A DNA stretch of 64,000 nt from Cytobacillus massiliigabonensis (GCF_900199725.1 NZ_LT904902.1:244084-308083), one strand, 5' to 3'. Positions 18,396 to 27,143 are shown, numbered from the stretch's first letter. Notes: generated from the letters alone by a model not told the origin. Numbers and translations: made by a program.

Positions 18396-19937
18396 TTACA
18401 CTGGATACACAGGATGTTTACGCACACTAAAATTTAATTCCTTCGTTTCATATAAATCAAATCTTTGTATAAGTACATTTCTTAAATCAAATGGTGAGAC
18501 AATATCGTCAACAATTAATTCTGAAGCTAATTTATATATATCAATATGCTCACTATATTCTCGCTGTTTTTCCTGAATATAGGCTATTTTTTCTTTCGGA
18601 TCCTCTATTTTCTCAATCTTATTTGAATAAACGGCGTTTACTGCCGCTTCTGGTCCCATTACAGCTATTTGAGCTGTAGGCAAAGCAATACAGCAATCTG
18701 GTTCAAACGCAGGTCCTGCCATGGCATATAATCCTGCTCCATATGCTTTTCTAACGATAACTGATATTTTCGGAACAGTTGCAGAACTCATTGCGGCGAT
18801 TAGTTTTGCACCATGACGGATAATTCCAGCCTTTTCTACTTTTGTACCAATCATAAAACCTGGTACATCAGCAAGAAATAGCAATGGGATATGGAAAGCA
18901 TCACATAGCTGTATAAATTTTGCCGCTTTATCAGCAGAGTCAACAAAGAGAACTCCGCCTTTTACACGCGGCTGATTAGCAATAATCCCTACCGTTCGAC
19001 CGCCTATACGTGCAAGCCCCGTTATTAATTCAGCAGCAAAAAGCTTTTTGATTTCAAAAAAACTGCCTTCATCAATTAAAGAATCAATACATTCATACAT
19101 ATCAAATGGAGCATTTTGATTCTTAGGAATAATTTCTTCTAAATCACGACCTTGTTTCGGTTGAACATTATCATGCTTTTTAGGCTTCTCTTTAAAATTC
19201 GCAGGAAAATATGTAAGGTATGTTTTTGCAAGTTGAATCGCTTCTTCTTCATTTAATGCAAGAATATCACCACAACCGCTTACTGAGCAATGCATTCTTG
19301 CTCCACCCATTTCTTCAAGGGTAACTTTTTCACCGATAACCTTTTCCGCCATCCTTGGTGAACCAAGGTACATAGATGCATTCTTATCAACCATTATCAC
19401 AATGTCACAAAAAGCAGGAATATAGGCTCCCCCTGCAGCAGAAGGACCGAATAATAAGCAAATTTGCGGAATCATTCCTGAAAGTTTCACCTGATTATAG
19501 AAGATACGTCCTGCCCCGCGCCGATTCGGAAACATCTCAAGCTGGTCTGTTATTCTTGCACCTGCAGAATCTACTAAATAAAGGAGAGGAACCTTTAATT
19601 TTTCAGCCGTTTCTTGAATACGGATGATTTTCTCTACCGTTCTTGCCCCCCACGAGCCAGCTTTTACCGTAGAATCATTCGCCATGACGCAAACAGTTTG
19701 CCCATGTATCTTGCCTATTGCCGTAACGACTCCATCTGCAGGCAAATCCTTTTCTGCACAATTCGCAAATTTTCCGTCCTCTTCATAAAATCCATTATCA
19801 AAAAGGAGTTCAAGCCGTTTCCTTACAAATAATTTATTTTGTTCTTGCAACTTTTCATGGTATTTCGAAAGTCCACCCGCTTCAATTTCTCTGCTTTTTT
19901 CCTTAAGTTTTTCAGCTAATGTATTTGCAGTTGTCAT
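18396..19937 (-). CDS. Acyl-CoA carboxylase carboxyltransferase subunit
   Basis: 513-aa carboxyltransferase of the PccB/MccB/AccD5 type. It moves CO2 from biotin to an acyl-CoA (propionyl-, acetyl- or methylcrotonyl-CoA; the substrate cannot be fixed here). N-half crotonase fold with 'VDSAGARITDQLEMF' and 'FGPSAAGGAYIPAFCD'; C-half 'DVPGFMIGTKVEKAGII' and 'RKAYGAGLYAMAG'. Forms an operon with the biotin carrier (42 bases upstream) and biotin carboxylase. It differs from housekeeping AccD, which has an N-terminal zinc ribbon that is absent here. YngE of B. subtilis is a comparable protein. Confidence 0.88.
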   Translation of the reverse strand: MTTANTLAEKLKEKSREIEAGGLSKYHEKLQEQNKLFVRKRLELLFDNGFYEEDGKFANCAEKDLPADGVVTAIGKIHGQTVCVMANDSTVKAGSWGARTVEKIIRIQETAEKLKVPLLYLVDSAGARITDQLEMFPNRRGAGRIFYNQVKLSGMIPQICLLFGPSAAGGAYIPAFCDIVIMVDKNASMYLGSPRMAEKVIGEKVTLEEMGGARMHCSVSGCGDILALNEEEAIQLAKTYLTYFPANFKEKPKKHDNVQPKQGRDLEEIIPKNQNAPFDMYECIDSLIDEGSFFEIKKLFAAELITGLARIGGRTVGIIANQPRVKGGVLFVDSADKAAKFIQLCDAFHIPLLFLADVPGFMIGTKVEKAGIIRHGAKLIAAMSSATVPKISVIVRKAYGAGLYAMAGPAFEPDCCIALPTAQIAVMGPEAAVNAVYSNKIEKIEDPKEKIAYIQEKQREYSEHIDIYKLASELIVDDIVSPFDLRNVLIQRFDLYETKELNFSVRKHPVYPV

Positions 19938-19978
19938 TCTAATCCTCCTCCTTTTCTATAAGCGAATAATCATCAGAT

Positions 19979-20191
19979 TTACTCCAGAACGAGCAGCACA
20001 TCTCCTTCATTTACAAAATCTCCAATATTTACTTTCACTTCGGATACTTTCCCATCTGCCTGGCTTTCGATAGGAATTTCCATTTTCATGGATTCGATCA
20101 TTAATACATCTTGACCAGCCGTTATCTCGTCCCCGCTTCCAACCATAATATTTAAAACTGTTCCTGCCATAGATGATGTAATTTCTTTCAC
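19979..20191 (-). CDS. Single-domain biotin carrier protein (BLAP type)
   Basis: 70-aa biotinyl domain. The biotin-accepting lysine is K36 in 'ESMKME', and the C-terminus 'GDFVNEGDVLLVLE' is typical of the fold. It has no Ala/Pro-rich linker, unlike the housekeeping AccB. Start is GTG with GGAGG 8 bases upstream. Lies between biotin carboxylase (12 bases) and carboxyltransferase genes and should shuttle carboxybiotin between them. Confidence 0.9.
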   Translation of the reverse strand: MKEITSSMAGTVLNIMVGSGDEITAGQDVLMIESMKMEIPIESQADGKVSEVKVNIGDFVNEGDVLLVLE

Positions 20192-20203
20192 AATCTATTC
20201 CTC

Positions 20204-21547
20204 CTATTCGATGATTAAAGTTTTATTTGTTAAAAAGCTTGTGGAATAATTGCCACTGATAAAATCACTATCTTTTAAAATTTCCTTAAACAAAGGAGCA
20301 TTTGTTTTAATCCCCTTAATGATTAAATCACTGAAAAACAGCTCCGCCTTCTCAATTGATTCTTTTCTTGTATTTCCATAAATTATACATTTAGCAATCA
20401 TTGGATCATAAAAGGGAGAAACGGTTGAGTTTGATGAATAACCCGCATCTACTCGTACACCAGGAAATTCCTTCCAGTTAAATTCTTCCAATTTACCTGG
20501 TGATGGGAGGAAGCTTTTTGGATCTTCTGCATACAAGCGAAATTCAATCGCATGCCCTTTTTGCTGTATATCGTTTTGTGATTGAGGGAGCTTTTCTCCT
20601 CTTGCTACAAGGATTTGCCACTTTACTAAATCAAGACCAGTAATCTGCTCCGTTACAGGATGCTCTACCTGCAATCTTGTGTTCATTTCAAGAAAATAGA
20701 AATTTTCTTGTTCATCTACAATAAACTCAATGGTGCCTGCATTTTTATAATTTACTGCTGCAGCTGCCCTAATAGCTGTATCATACATTTCCTGCTTTGC
20801 TGAATCTGATAAAGATGGAGATGGCGATTCCTCGACAACCTTTTGATGCCTTCTTTGAATCGAACAATCTCTTTCATATAAATGAACAATATTTCCAAAA
20901 TCATCGCCAAAAACTTGAACTTCTACATGTCTAGCATTATTTATATACTTTTCAACAAATACTTCCTCAGAGCCAAAATATGCTTTTGCGCGGGCCTTTG
21001 TTGACCCAAACGACTTAGCGAGCGCTTGCTCATTTTCACAGCGTACCATTCCAATACCCCCGCCGCCGCCACTAGCCTTCAGCATAACAGGGTAACCCAT
21101 TGATTCTGCAAGCCTAATCGCTTCTTCAAGTGTAGAAGTCCCTTCCTCACTTCCTGGTACGACCGGAATCCCTGCATCCATCATTGTTTTTCTCGAAACA
21201 ATTTTATCTCCCATTAACTCGATCGTATCTGGATCTGGACCAATAAAAATAATTCCGGCTTCATGGACAGCTCTTGCAAAATCTGCATTTTCCGAGAGGA
21301 AGCCATAACCAGGATGAATTCCGTCTACCCCTTCATTCTTTGCAATCTCAAGGATAACCTCAGAACGCAAATACGATTTATTAACAGCAGGTTCACCAAT
21401 ATTGAATGCATACGTTGCCGCTTTAACAAATGGCATGTCTGAATCAGCATCTGAATAAACCGCAACAGTTTCAATGCCCATACGATGACAAGTATTCATA
21501 ATCCGTAAGGCAATTTCTCCCCTGTTAGCAATTAGAATTTTCTTCAC
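20204..21547 (-). CDS. Biotin carboxylase subunit of acyl-CoA carboxylase
   Basis: ATP-grasp enzyme that carboxylates the biotin on the carrier protein. 'KILIANRGEIALRI' opens the N-domain; 'KASGGGGGIGM' is the ATP glycine loop; 'EMNTRLQVEHPVTE' holds the catalytic Glu and Arg residues. 447 aa from the GTG at 21545-21547, chosen because AGGGGG lies 7 bases upstream. First gene of the three-gene operon; a consensus cre site lies about 140 bases upstream. The pycA gene at 47068 has a homologous domain. Confidence 0.92.
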   Translation of the reverse strand: MKKILIANRGEIALRIMNTCHRMGIETVAVYSDADSDMPFVKAATYAFNIGEPAVNKSYLRSEVILEIAKNEGVDGIHPGYGFLSENADFARAVHEAGIIFIGPDPDTIELMGDKIVSRKTMMDAGIPVVPGSEEGTSTLEEAIRLAESMGYPVMLKASGGGGGIGMVRCENEQALAKSFGSTKARAKAYFGSEEVFVEKYINNARHVEVQVFGDDFGNIVHLYERDCSIQRRHQKVVEESPSPSLSDSAKQEMYDTAIRAAAAVNYKNAGTIEFIVDEQENFYFLEMNTRLQVEHPVTEQITGLDLVKWQILVARGEKLPQSQNDIQQKGHAIEFRLYAEDPKSFLPSPGKLEEFNWKEFPGVRVDAGYSSNSTVSPFYDPMIAKCIIYGNTRKESIEKAELFFSDLIIKGIKTNAPLFKEILKDSDFISGNYSTSFLTNKTLIIE

Positions 21548-21864
21548 CCAAGATCCCCCTTCTTTCATTGCTGCTGTAATTAAAAAGAGATAATTAGTTA
21601 AAGCATAGAAAGATTCTCGGATATTTTCTAAATCTTTCTACAATACAATATATTTCTACAATCTTTTCTCTTTTTCCTGCTAAATTTGAAAACGCTTCCT
21701 AATTTTTTTATTATGCTTTAAATTGCTAACTATTTAAGTGCAGAATTTTTCGTTTTTTTGTTATATAATAAGAATTATAGGAAGATATATTTTCATTGAA
21801 ATTTTAACTTAAATAGAAATAATTAATTTATTCATCTATTGCAGCAATGAAGGAGAGGTTAGAG
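21548..21864. other. Divergent intergenic region, carboxylase operon / ylbP
   Basis: About 317 AT-rich bases. It contains a cre site (21686-21700), a direct repeat TTTCTACAAT at 21635-21644 and 21653-21662, and a TATAAT at 21764-21769 facing ylbP without a good -35. I saw no ORF or RNA gene. Confidence 0.6.
21686..21700. promoter_or_regulatory. cre site (CcpA operator)
   Basis: TTGAAAACGCTTCCT matches the consensus WTGNAANCGNWNNCW at every position. Its place in the divergent promoter region suggests glucose repression of the acyl-CoA carboxylase operon, of ylbP, or both. No footprint is known to me. Confidence 0.65.
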
Positions 21865-22338
21865 ATGATGTATAAGGTTGAAAAGTTAAAAGTAAATTAC
21901 AAAACACTTGAGGAGTTTAAAAAATTTAGAGAATACGGTTTACAGGAGCTTTCAATGCTCGAAGACCTTGAGGCTAATATTATTGAAGATGATAGTGTTT
22001 CCCCATTCTATGGGATCTATTTTGGAGACAAATTAGTTGCTAGGATGAGCCTATATCAAGTAGAGAAAAAATTTGATCGCTACTTTGACCCTGCTCAAGA
22101 TTATTTAGAGCTTTGGAAGCTCGAGGTAATTGCCGATTATCAAAAGAAAGGGTATGGCAAAGCACTTGTAGAATACGCAAAAAGTTACGGTCTCCCTATT
22201 AAAACGAATCCAAGAGTTAAATCTAAAGATTTTTGGGATAAGATGGGATTCTCTTCTGTTGCTTATGAAATGGAAAGAGATCTTGGAGAAAATCCTCTTG
22301 TCTGGTATCCAGAGGGAGTTAAGGAGCAATCACATTAG
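21865..22338 (+). CDS. ylbP: GNAT-family N-acetyltransferase YlbP
   Basis: 157-aa acetyltransferase-fold protein. The acetyl-CoA binding loop is 'YQKKGYGKALVEYAKS', and 'SPFYGIYFGDKLVARMSLY' matches B. subtilis YlbP closely. Substrate unknown. I place the start at 21865 (or the adjacent ATG at 21868) because AAGGAGAGG sits 6-9 bases upstream; the earlier ATG at 21847 overlaps that ribosome site. Confidence 0.88.
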   Translation: MMYKVEKLKVNYKTLEEFKKFREYGLQELSMLEDLEANIIEDDSVSPFYGIYFGDKLVARMSLYQVEKKFDRYFDPAQDYLELWKLEVIADYQKKGYGKALVEYAKSYGLPIKTNPRVKSKDFWDKMGFSSVAYEMERDLGENPLVWYPEGVKEQSH

Positions 22339-22360
22339 AAAGAGGCCACCATCAAGGTTA

Positions 22361-22387
22361 AAGCGGACAATATATGTCCGCTTTTTT
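22361..22387 (+). terminator. Terminator after ylbP
   Basis: AAGCGGACA and TGTCCGCTT form a 9-bp stem with a short loop, followed by TTTTTT. Confidence 0.9.
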
Positions 22388-22415
22388 CATTTACACTCAA
22401 TTTTTCTTTAATCAT

Positions 22416-22997
22416 CTACACTTTTTGCTCATGATCCTCATCCTTTAATTCAACAAGCTTTCTTGCTCTTTCCATTATATTTATTAATGCTTTGTAGTCT
22501 GCTTGAATAGAATTTAAATCTTTAAGTAATTTTTCATTTTCAGATGCTAGGTAATACAATTGCTTTTCAAGGTTTTGAATCCGCTCTTCATACGTTTTAA
22601 TATTTTCATCCTGCAAGCTTGACTGTTCAGCCTTTTCATATAAACTTTTTAAGTAAGTGACCAATTCTTCAAATTCCCACAACTTTTTCTCTTCTTGATG
22701 GGCAACAACTTCATCTTCCAAAATATAGTCTGTATCTTGCTTTATATCCTCTACTGGCGGATTATTCTGCTTTCTTTCCTTTCTTTGTCTTTTAGCAAGC
22801 TCAATACCAGATTTATATTGTTTTCTAACATATGAATTCCATCGGAAACCGCATGCTGCAGCTGTTCTTGTTAGTTCTTTGCCTACTTTATCAAATGCTT
22901 GCAGCTGTGTTCCTCCTTCTCTAATATGGCGAAGCACAATCTCTGCAAGCAGCAAATCTTCATCATGAGTCCACGCATCTTGACGAGTCGATGACAT
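22416..22997 (-). CDS. gerR: RsfA/GerR-type sporulation transcription regulator (YlbO)
   Basis: 193-aa regulator. The N-terminal Myb/SANT-like helix-turn-helix starts '[19 protein letters not shown]' and has '[15 protein letters not shown]'; a coiled coil occupies about residues 120-180. In B. subtilis the gene at this site is gerR (ylbO), a SigE-dependent mother-cell regulator; RsfA is a forespore paralogue of the same family. I assign GerR by synteny. AGGAGG precedes the ATG. Confidence 0.8.
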   Translation of the reverse strand: MSSTRQDAWTHDEDLLLAEIVLRHIREGGTQLQAFDKVGKELTRTAAACGFRWNSYVRKQYKSGIELAKRQRKERKQNNPPVEDIKQDTDYILEDEVVAHQEEKKLWEFEELVTYLKSLYEKAEQSSLQDENIKTYEERIQNLEKQLYYLASENEKLLKDLNSIQADYKALINIMERARKLVELKDEDHEQKV

Positions 22998-23092
22998 CAG
23001 TTCACCCTCCTAGTGTTTTTTATTAATAATATGCTTATGCTAGAAAAGATAGACTGATATCCTGTTTGAAACTCCACAATTATCGTAGTTTT

Positions 23093-23848
23093 TTACTTTT
23101 TTAAAAATTTCTCCACTTGCTTATGATGTGCTTCCCCTTGCCATAGCACTGCACAGTTTCTTACTTCCTGCTTTACTCTCTCCTCGACACCTGCTTCTGT
23201 CCATTTCCTTATAAACAGCTTTTTATAAGATTTTAAAACAGCCCCTTCTAGTACTAGCATTTTATTTAAATAAGCTCTGCAGCTTTCTAGCGGGTCACCT
23301 GTATAAATCGATTGGAAAAAGCCCATTTCTTGTAATTCGACACTACTATACAAACGAGCCTCCATCAGCATTTTCATCGCATTTGCAGAAGACAGCTTTT
23401 CAGACAGAAAGGTACCGCCGCCCCAGCCCGTAGTGATTGCGAGTGTACCTTGAATAAAACCTGCCTTAACATCCTTCCTCGCAATCCGATAATCACAAGC
23501 CGAAGCTAGCTCACAGCCCCCTCCAACCGCGACGCCATTTAACAGGGCGACAGTTGGTTTTGCCAAGAAAAACAATTTAATAAGAAGCTCTGACATTCTG
23601 TTTAACATCTCAAATGCCTCTTGTTCCGTTTTCAATTGGTGAAAGGATGATAAATCTCCCCCCGAACAAAATGCTCTATCACCCGCACCAGTAATAACTA
23701 GTGCCTTAATTCGATCTTCTTCAGCTGCTGCCAGCGCTTCTTCTAACCCATCCATCACTTCATAGCTTATTGCGTTCCTTTTCTCTGGTCTGTTAATAGT
23801 AAAAACTAACAAGCCATCTTTATGTACTTCTAACAAATATGGTTTCAT
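23093..23848 (-). CDS. Enoyl-CoA hydratase/isomerase family protein (crotonase fold)
   Basis: 251-aa crotonase. Oxyanion-hole motifs 'FCSGGD' and 'NGVAVGGGCELA' are present. The first catalytic Glu (in 'GCELA') is kept, but the second, usually in a 'PE' motif, aligns with Gln in 'GFIQGTLAI', so it is probably not a normal hydratase. 'GWGGGTFL' and the C-terminal 'LWQGEAHHKQVEKFL' recall ECHDC1-type ethylmalonyl-CoA decarboxylase. Extra relative to B. subtilis between rpmF and gerR. Substrate unknown. Confidence 0.75.
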   Translation of the reverse strand: MKPYLLEVHKDGLLVFTINRPEKRNAISYEVMDGLEEALAAAEEDRIKALVITGAGDRAFCSGGDLSSFHQLKTEQEAFEMLNRMSELLIKLFFLAKPTVALLNGVAVGGGCELASACDYRIARKDVKAGFIQGTLAITTGWGGGTFLSEKLSSANAMKMLMEARLYSSVELQEMGFFQSIYTGDPLESCRAYLNKMLVLEGAVLKSYKKLFIRKWTEAGVEERVKQEVRNCAVLWQGEAHHKQVEKFLKK

Positions 23849-23895
23849 ACTAATCTCCTTTAAAATGTATTTATATTTATTGTATTAAAAATGAC

Positions 23896-23928
23896 AAAAG
23901 CACAAGAACATGATGTTCTTGTGCTTTT
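23896..23928 (-). terminator. Terminator after rpmF
   Basis: 15-bp perfect stem (AAAAGCACAAGAACA with its complement) around a 3-base loop. The A/T ends let it work in both directions. It follows the ylbN-rpmF operon. Confidence 0.9.
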
Positions 23929-23944
23929 TATGTCAGTCGAAAAA

Positions 23945-24118
23945 TTAGTTATTAACAACTTCTTTTCCTTTGTATGTTCCGCAAGCTTTACATACGCGGT
24001 GAGCAAGTTTCATTTCACCACAGTTTGGGCATGATACCATACCAGGTACCTGTAATTTAAAATGGGTACGACGCTTTCTCTTTGCAGTTTTAGAAGTTCT
24101 TCTAAAAGGTACAGCCAT
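23945..24118 (-). CDS. rpmF: 50S ribosomal protein L32
   Basis: 57-aa ribosomal protein of the large subunit. Basic N-terminus 'AVPFRRTSK'; zinc-binding cysteines in '[18 protein letters not shown]', so this is the zinc-containing C+ form. Start at 24116-24118 fits AAGGAGGTG and the family N-terminus. Follows ylbN, as in most Bacillaceae. Confidence 0.97.
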   Translation of the reverse strand: MAVPFRRTSKTAKRKRRTHFKLQVPGMVSCPNCGEMKLAHRVCKACGTYKGKEVVNN

Positions 24119-24195
24119 TCTTCCCACCTCCTTAAAAAGTTATGAAGGCCAGATCATGCTGGATTCTTCAAATAGTTACTTGTTTTCTTCCACTC

Positions 24196-24720
24196 TTATG
24201 AGTCAGAAGAAGGATCATTTTGATCAAAAAATTGAGCAAGTCCCGCAAGACGAGGATCAATTCGTGCCTCTTTGTCTCGCTCTTGAATAACCTCCCAATC
24301 CTTACCGGATTGCGGAGCCCCTTCTTCACTGCTATCTGTGCAGAACACTTGCATGGGAACCTCGAGTAATAGGATCTCCTGAATGACCGGCATAAGATCA
24401 ATCACTTCACCCTTTACTTGATGAACCTCCTCTTCAGTTTCATAATCCAAACCTTTTAAGAGGAAAGTTTCTGTTGTTTCCACATTAATTGGGAATTTTA
24501 CGTCAACTAAAGTACGAGAACAAGGAAGTATTAAGTGACCGTTAATTTTCAAATGAAAAGTCACCTTAGCAGAGTCAATATCTGCTCGACCGGTTATATG
24601 CATTGGTGAAGCATCTCTGATCGTTGGATCAATCGTTTTGATCTCACCCACATTGACTATTTCATCTAACGGAAAATCCTTGCTTCGATGTTTTTGTAAC
24701 TGACTTAAAGTCCATTTCAT
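24196..24720 (-). CDS. ylbN: YceD family (DUF177) protein YlbN
   Basis: 174-aa protein of the YceD/DUF177 family, linked to 23S rRNA or ribosome maturation in plants and bacteria and nearly always paired with rpmF. Motifs 'LILPCSRTLVDVKFPI' and C-terminal 'DPRLAGLAQFF' are intact. The ATG at 24718-24720 has GGGGTG upstream and matches B. subtilis YlbN. Transcribed from a near-perfect SigA promoter at 24748-24776. Confidence 0.92.
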   Translation of the reverse strand: MKWTLSQLQKHRSKDFPLDEIVNVGEIKTIDPTIRDASPMHITGRADIDSAKVTFHLKINGHLILPCSRTLVDVKFPINVETTETFLLKGLDYETEEEVHQVKGEVIDLMPVIQEILLLEVPMQVFCTDSSEEGAPQSGKDWEVIQERDKEARIDPRLAGLAQFFDQNDPSSDS

Positions 24721-24747
24721 ACGAATCACCCCAAGGCAACAAAGGTA

Positions 24748-24776
24748 ATTATAGCTTTCATATAATTATTTGTCAA
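24748..24776 (-). promoter_or_regulatory. Consensus SigA promoter of ylbN-rpmF
   Basis: Minus strand TTGACA, 17-base spacer, TATAAT: both hexamers perfect. The -35 (24771-24776) overlaps the -35 of the opposing tmcAL promoter. Confidence 0.85.
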
Positions 24777-24798
24777 TATTTTTTCTTTACAGTATAAT
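24770..24798 (+). promoter_or_regulatory. SigA promoter of tmcAL (ylbM)
   Basis: Plus strand TTGTCA, 17-base spacer, TATAAT at 24793-24798, about 95 bases before the start codon. Its -35 hexamer shares bases 24771-24775 with the divergent ylbN promoter. Confidence 0.8.
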
Positions 24799-24894
24799 GT
24801 GAGCATTATCAGCTTATTATAACCTATTTTTAGCTTATTTGCTTAGTTTTCTCATGACTTCCCAATTTTAAACGAATGAAAAGGAGAAATGAAT

Positions 24895-26112
24895 ATGAAT
24901 GCTGTTGGTGTAATTGTGGAATATAATCCTTTTCATAATGGACATGCGTTTCATATCGAAGAGGCAAGAAAATACGCAAATGCTGATGTTGTTATCGCTG
25001 TAATGAGCGGAAACTTTCTTCAGCGGGGAGAGCCTGCAATTGTGTCAAAATGGAAAAGGACTGAAATGGCGCTGAGGGCAGGTGTTGATATTGTCTTTGA
25101 ACTACCTTATGTATTTGCAACGCAGCAAGCAGATACATTTGCAAGCGGTGCTGTTTCTATTCTTGAAGCTGCAGGGTGCCATTCCCTATGTTTTGGCAGC
25201 GAATCAGGCAGTATGAATAGTTTTAATAAAACAGTTGCATTTTTACAAAATCATAATGAGATATACCAGCAGCAAATTAAAACCTTTTTAGAAAAAGGGT
25301 ACAGTTACCCGAAAGCGACATCATTAGCCTATCATACTCTTTCTCCAGATAATGATCTAATTGATTTATCAAAGCCGAATAATATTTTAGGCTACCAATA
25401 CATAAAAGCAGCGAATACATTGCATGCATCCATAAAGATTTTCACTGTCACAAGAAAAAATGCAAATTACCATGATCCGCATTTTGCATCTGAAACAATT
25501 GCAAGTGCAACAAGCATCAGAAAAGCTCTTTTCTCAATGGATGGACAGCTTGAGTCAGTCCGCCAGTATGTACCTGAAACTACTTATACTAGCCTTTTGG
25601 AATATAAGGAGCAATATGGACTTTTCCATGACTGGGAGCTATACTGGCCCTATTTAAAGTTTCGGCTTATCCAAATGACTCCTGAACAGCTTAAAAATAT
25701 TTATGAAGTAGAAGAAGGCTTAGAAAATCGAATCCTTTCCTCTTCACTAGAATCTGAAAGCTTCCAGCAATTTATGGAAAAACTTAAAACAAAACGGTAT
25801 ACGTGGACAAGACTTCAGCGAACATGCGTCCATATCCTTACGAATACTACAAAACAAGATATGTTTATGAAAGAGGACAAGGCATCCTATCTAAGGCTAT
25901 TAGGAATGACAGCCGCAGGGAGAGAATATTTAAATAAATATAAAACTGACTTTTCTCTGCCAATGATCTCCAAAGTCTCAGCAGCAAAGAACAATCAGCT
26001 TTTACTGGATATTAAAGCGTCAAGAATTTATGCCATGGGTGCTCCTGGATCCAGCCAAAAAAAACTGCTTGAAAAGGAATTCAAGCAGCCTCCAATTATT
26101 GTTGCAAAATAG
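24895..26112 (+). CDS. tmcAL: tRNA(Met) cytidine acetate ligase TmcAL (YlbM)
   Basis: ATP-dependent enzyme that acetylates C34 of elongator tRNA-Met using acetate. N-terminal nucleotidyltransferase fold with 'VEYNPFHNGH' (HxGH-like) and 'SGNFLQRGEPA'; 'SATSIRKALF' is the ISSTxxR-like motif. 405 aa. The ATG at 24895 has AAGGAG 8 bases upstream; an ATG two codons earlier is too close. The last codons lie in a bidirectional terminator shared with ylbL. Confidence 0.93.
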   Translation: MNAVGVIVEYNPFHNGHAFHIEEARKYANADVVIAVMSGNFLQRGEPAIVSKWKRTEMALRAGVDIVFELPYVFATQQADTFASGAVSILEAAGCHSLCFGSESGSMNSFNKTVAFLQNHNEIYQQQIKTFLEKGYSYPKATSLAYHTLSPDNDLIDLSKPNNILGYQYIKAANTLHASIKIFTVTRKNANYHDPHFASETIASATSIRKALFSMDGQLESVRQYVPETTYTSLLEYKEQYGLFHDWELYWPYLKFRLIQMTPEQLKNIYEVEEGLENRILSSSLESESFQQFMEKLKTKRYTWTRLQRTCVHILTNTTKQDMFMKEDKASYLRLLGMTAAGREYLNKYKTDFSLPMISKVSAAKNNQLLLDIKASRIYAMGAPGSSQKKLLEKEFKQPPIIVAK

Positions 26113-26135
26113 CGGCATATTGCCTGCTATTTTGC
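26104..26135. terminator. Shared terminator of tmcAL and ylbL
   Basis: GCAAAATAGC (26104-26113) and GCTATTTTGC (26126-26135) are exact inverted repeats. On each strand the arm spells Ala-Lys-stop in the reading frame, so both convergent proteins end '-AK' inside the same hairpin. Confidence 0.85.
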
Positions 26136-27143
26136 TTTAAGATTCATGAGATATGTTATTGCTTCATCAAATGTATCAATAGGAATAATTTTCATTTTTG
26201 TTTTTATATCTTTGGCTGTTTTTACTGCTGCTCTATAGTTCGAATCGGAAGCACCTTTTTCATTCGGAGCAAAAAAGATCTCTGCACCTGCTTTATCTGC
26301 AGCAATAATTTTTTGCTCAATTCCGCCAATCGGACCAACATTTCCATTTAAATCGATTGTACCAGTACCAGCTATAGGATATCCTCTTGTTAAATCTTCT
26401 TCTGTTAATTGATTATAGATTTCCAATGAAAACATAAAACCAGCTGAAGGTCCGCCGATATCCTCGCTATTAATTGTCACATTTGGCGTTACAACAATTT
26501 CCTTATCATCAACAAGAGTGATTCCAACTCCTGCCTTCCCTGTTTCTTTCAATAGCTTTAAAGGGATTTTCACCTCATTAATTTCCTCATTCCGGTCAAT
26601 CGCAAAGGTTACTTCATCTCCAGCACTTTTTCCTGAAACATACTGTATAAATTGCTCTGAAGACTCAAATTCATTCCCGTCAACCTTAAAAATCCGATCA
26701 CCTGCTTCTAATTTTCCTTCCGCAGGCATTCCTGGCATCACATTTAGGACAAATACACCATTATAGTCATATTCAATTGGAATACCAGCTTTTTTATACG
26801 CAGTTTCAATAGCTGCTAATTTAGAGGTCGCCATTAAATGAAGCTGACGGACATTATATTCCTTATCTGTCTCATTTTCATTTCGAATAGCCTTTATCGG
26901 GAAAATTTCCTGATATTTACTAAGTTTTGCAATCGCGTAAGAATAAATATTGGCTCTTCCCATCCTCACAGTAGTTAACATAAAACTTCCTTGTTCATCA
27001 AACCCATTCTCTACTTCAATGATCGGTTCAAGCTCCTTTGCCATTCCCGGCTTTGAAACGTAGAAGGGGAGATAATAAAATGAAGTGATTAGGATAATGA
27101 TTGCTGCGATAATGAAGGAACGTATAAAGTATTTATTTCTCAT
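26127..27143 (-). CDS. ylbL: Membrane-anchored PDZ/Lon-like protease YlbL
   Basis: 338-aa protein: N-terminal membrane anchor (about 8-29), a PDZ domain in the middle ('GMPAEGKLEAGDRIFKVDG'), and a C-terminal Lon (S16)-type protease domain. The catalytic Ser lies in 'GGPSAGFMFSLE' and the Lys in 'GGIEQKIIAA'. The B. subtilis homologue was implicated with CtpA in clearing the division inhibitor YneA. Overlaps the end of ylbK by 11 bases, suggesting coupled expression. Confidence 0.92.
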   Translation of the reverse strand: MRNKYFIRSFIIAAIIILITSFYYLPFYVSKPGMAKELEPIIEVENGFDEQGSFMLTTVRMGRANIYSYAIAKLSKYQEIFPIKAIRNENETDKEYNVRQLHLMATSKLAAIETAYKKAGIPIEYDYNGVFVLNVMPGMPAEGKLEAGDRIFKVDGNEFESSEQFIQYVSGKSAGDEVTFAIDRNEEINEVKIPLKLLKETGKAGVGITLVDDKEIVVTPNVTINSEDIGGPSAGFMFSLEIYNQLTEEDLTRGYPIAGTGTIDLNGNVGPIGGIEQKIIAADKAGAEIFFAPNEKGASDSNYRAAVKTAKDIKTKMKIIPIDTFDEAITYLMNLKAK

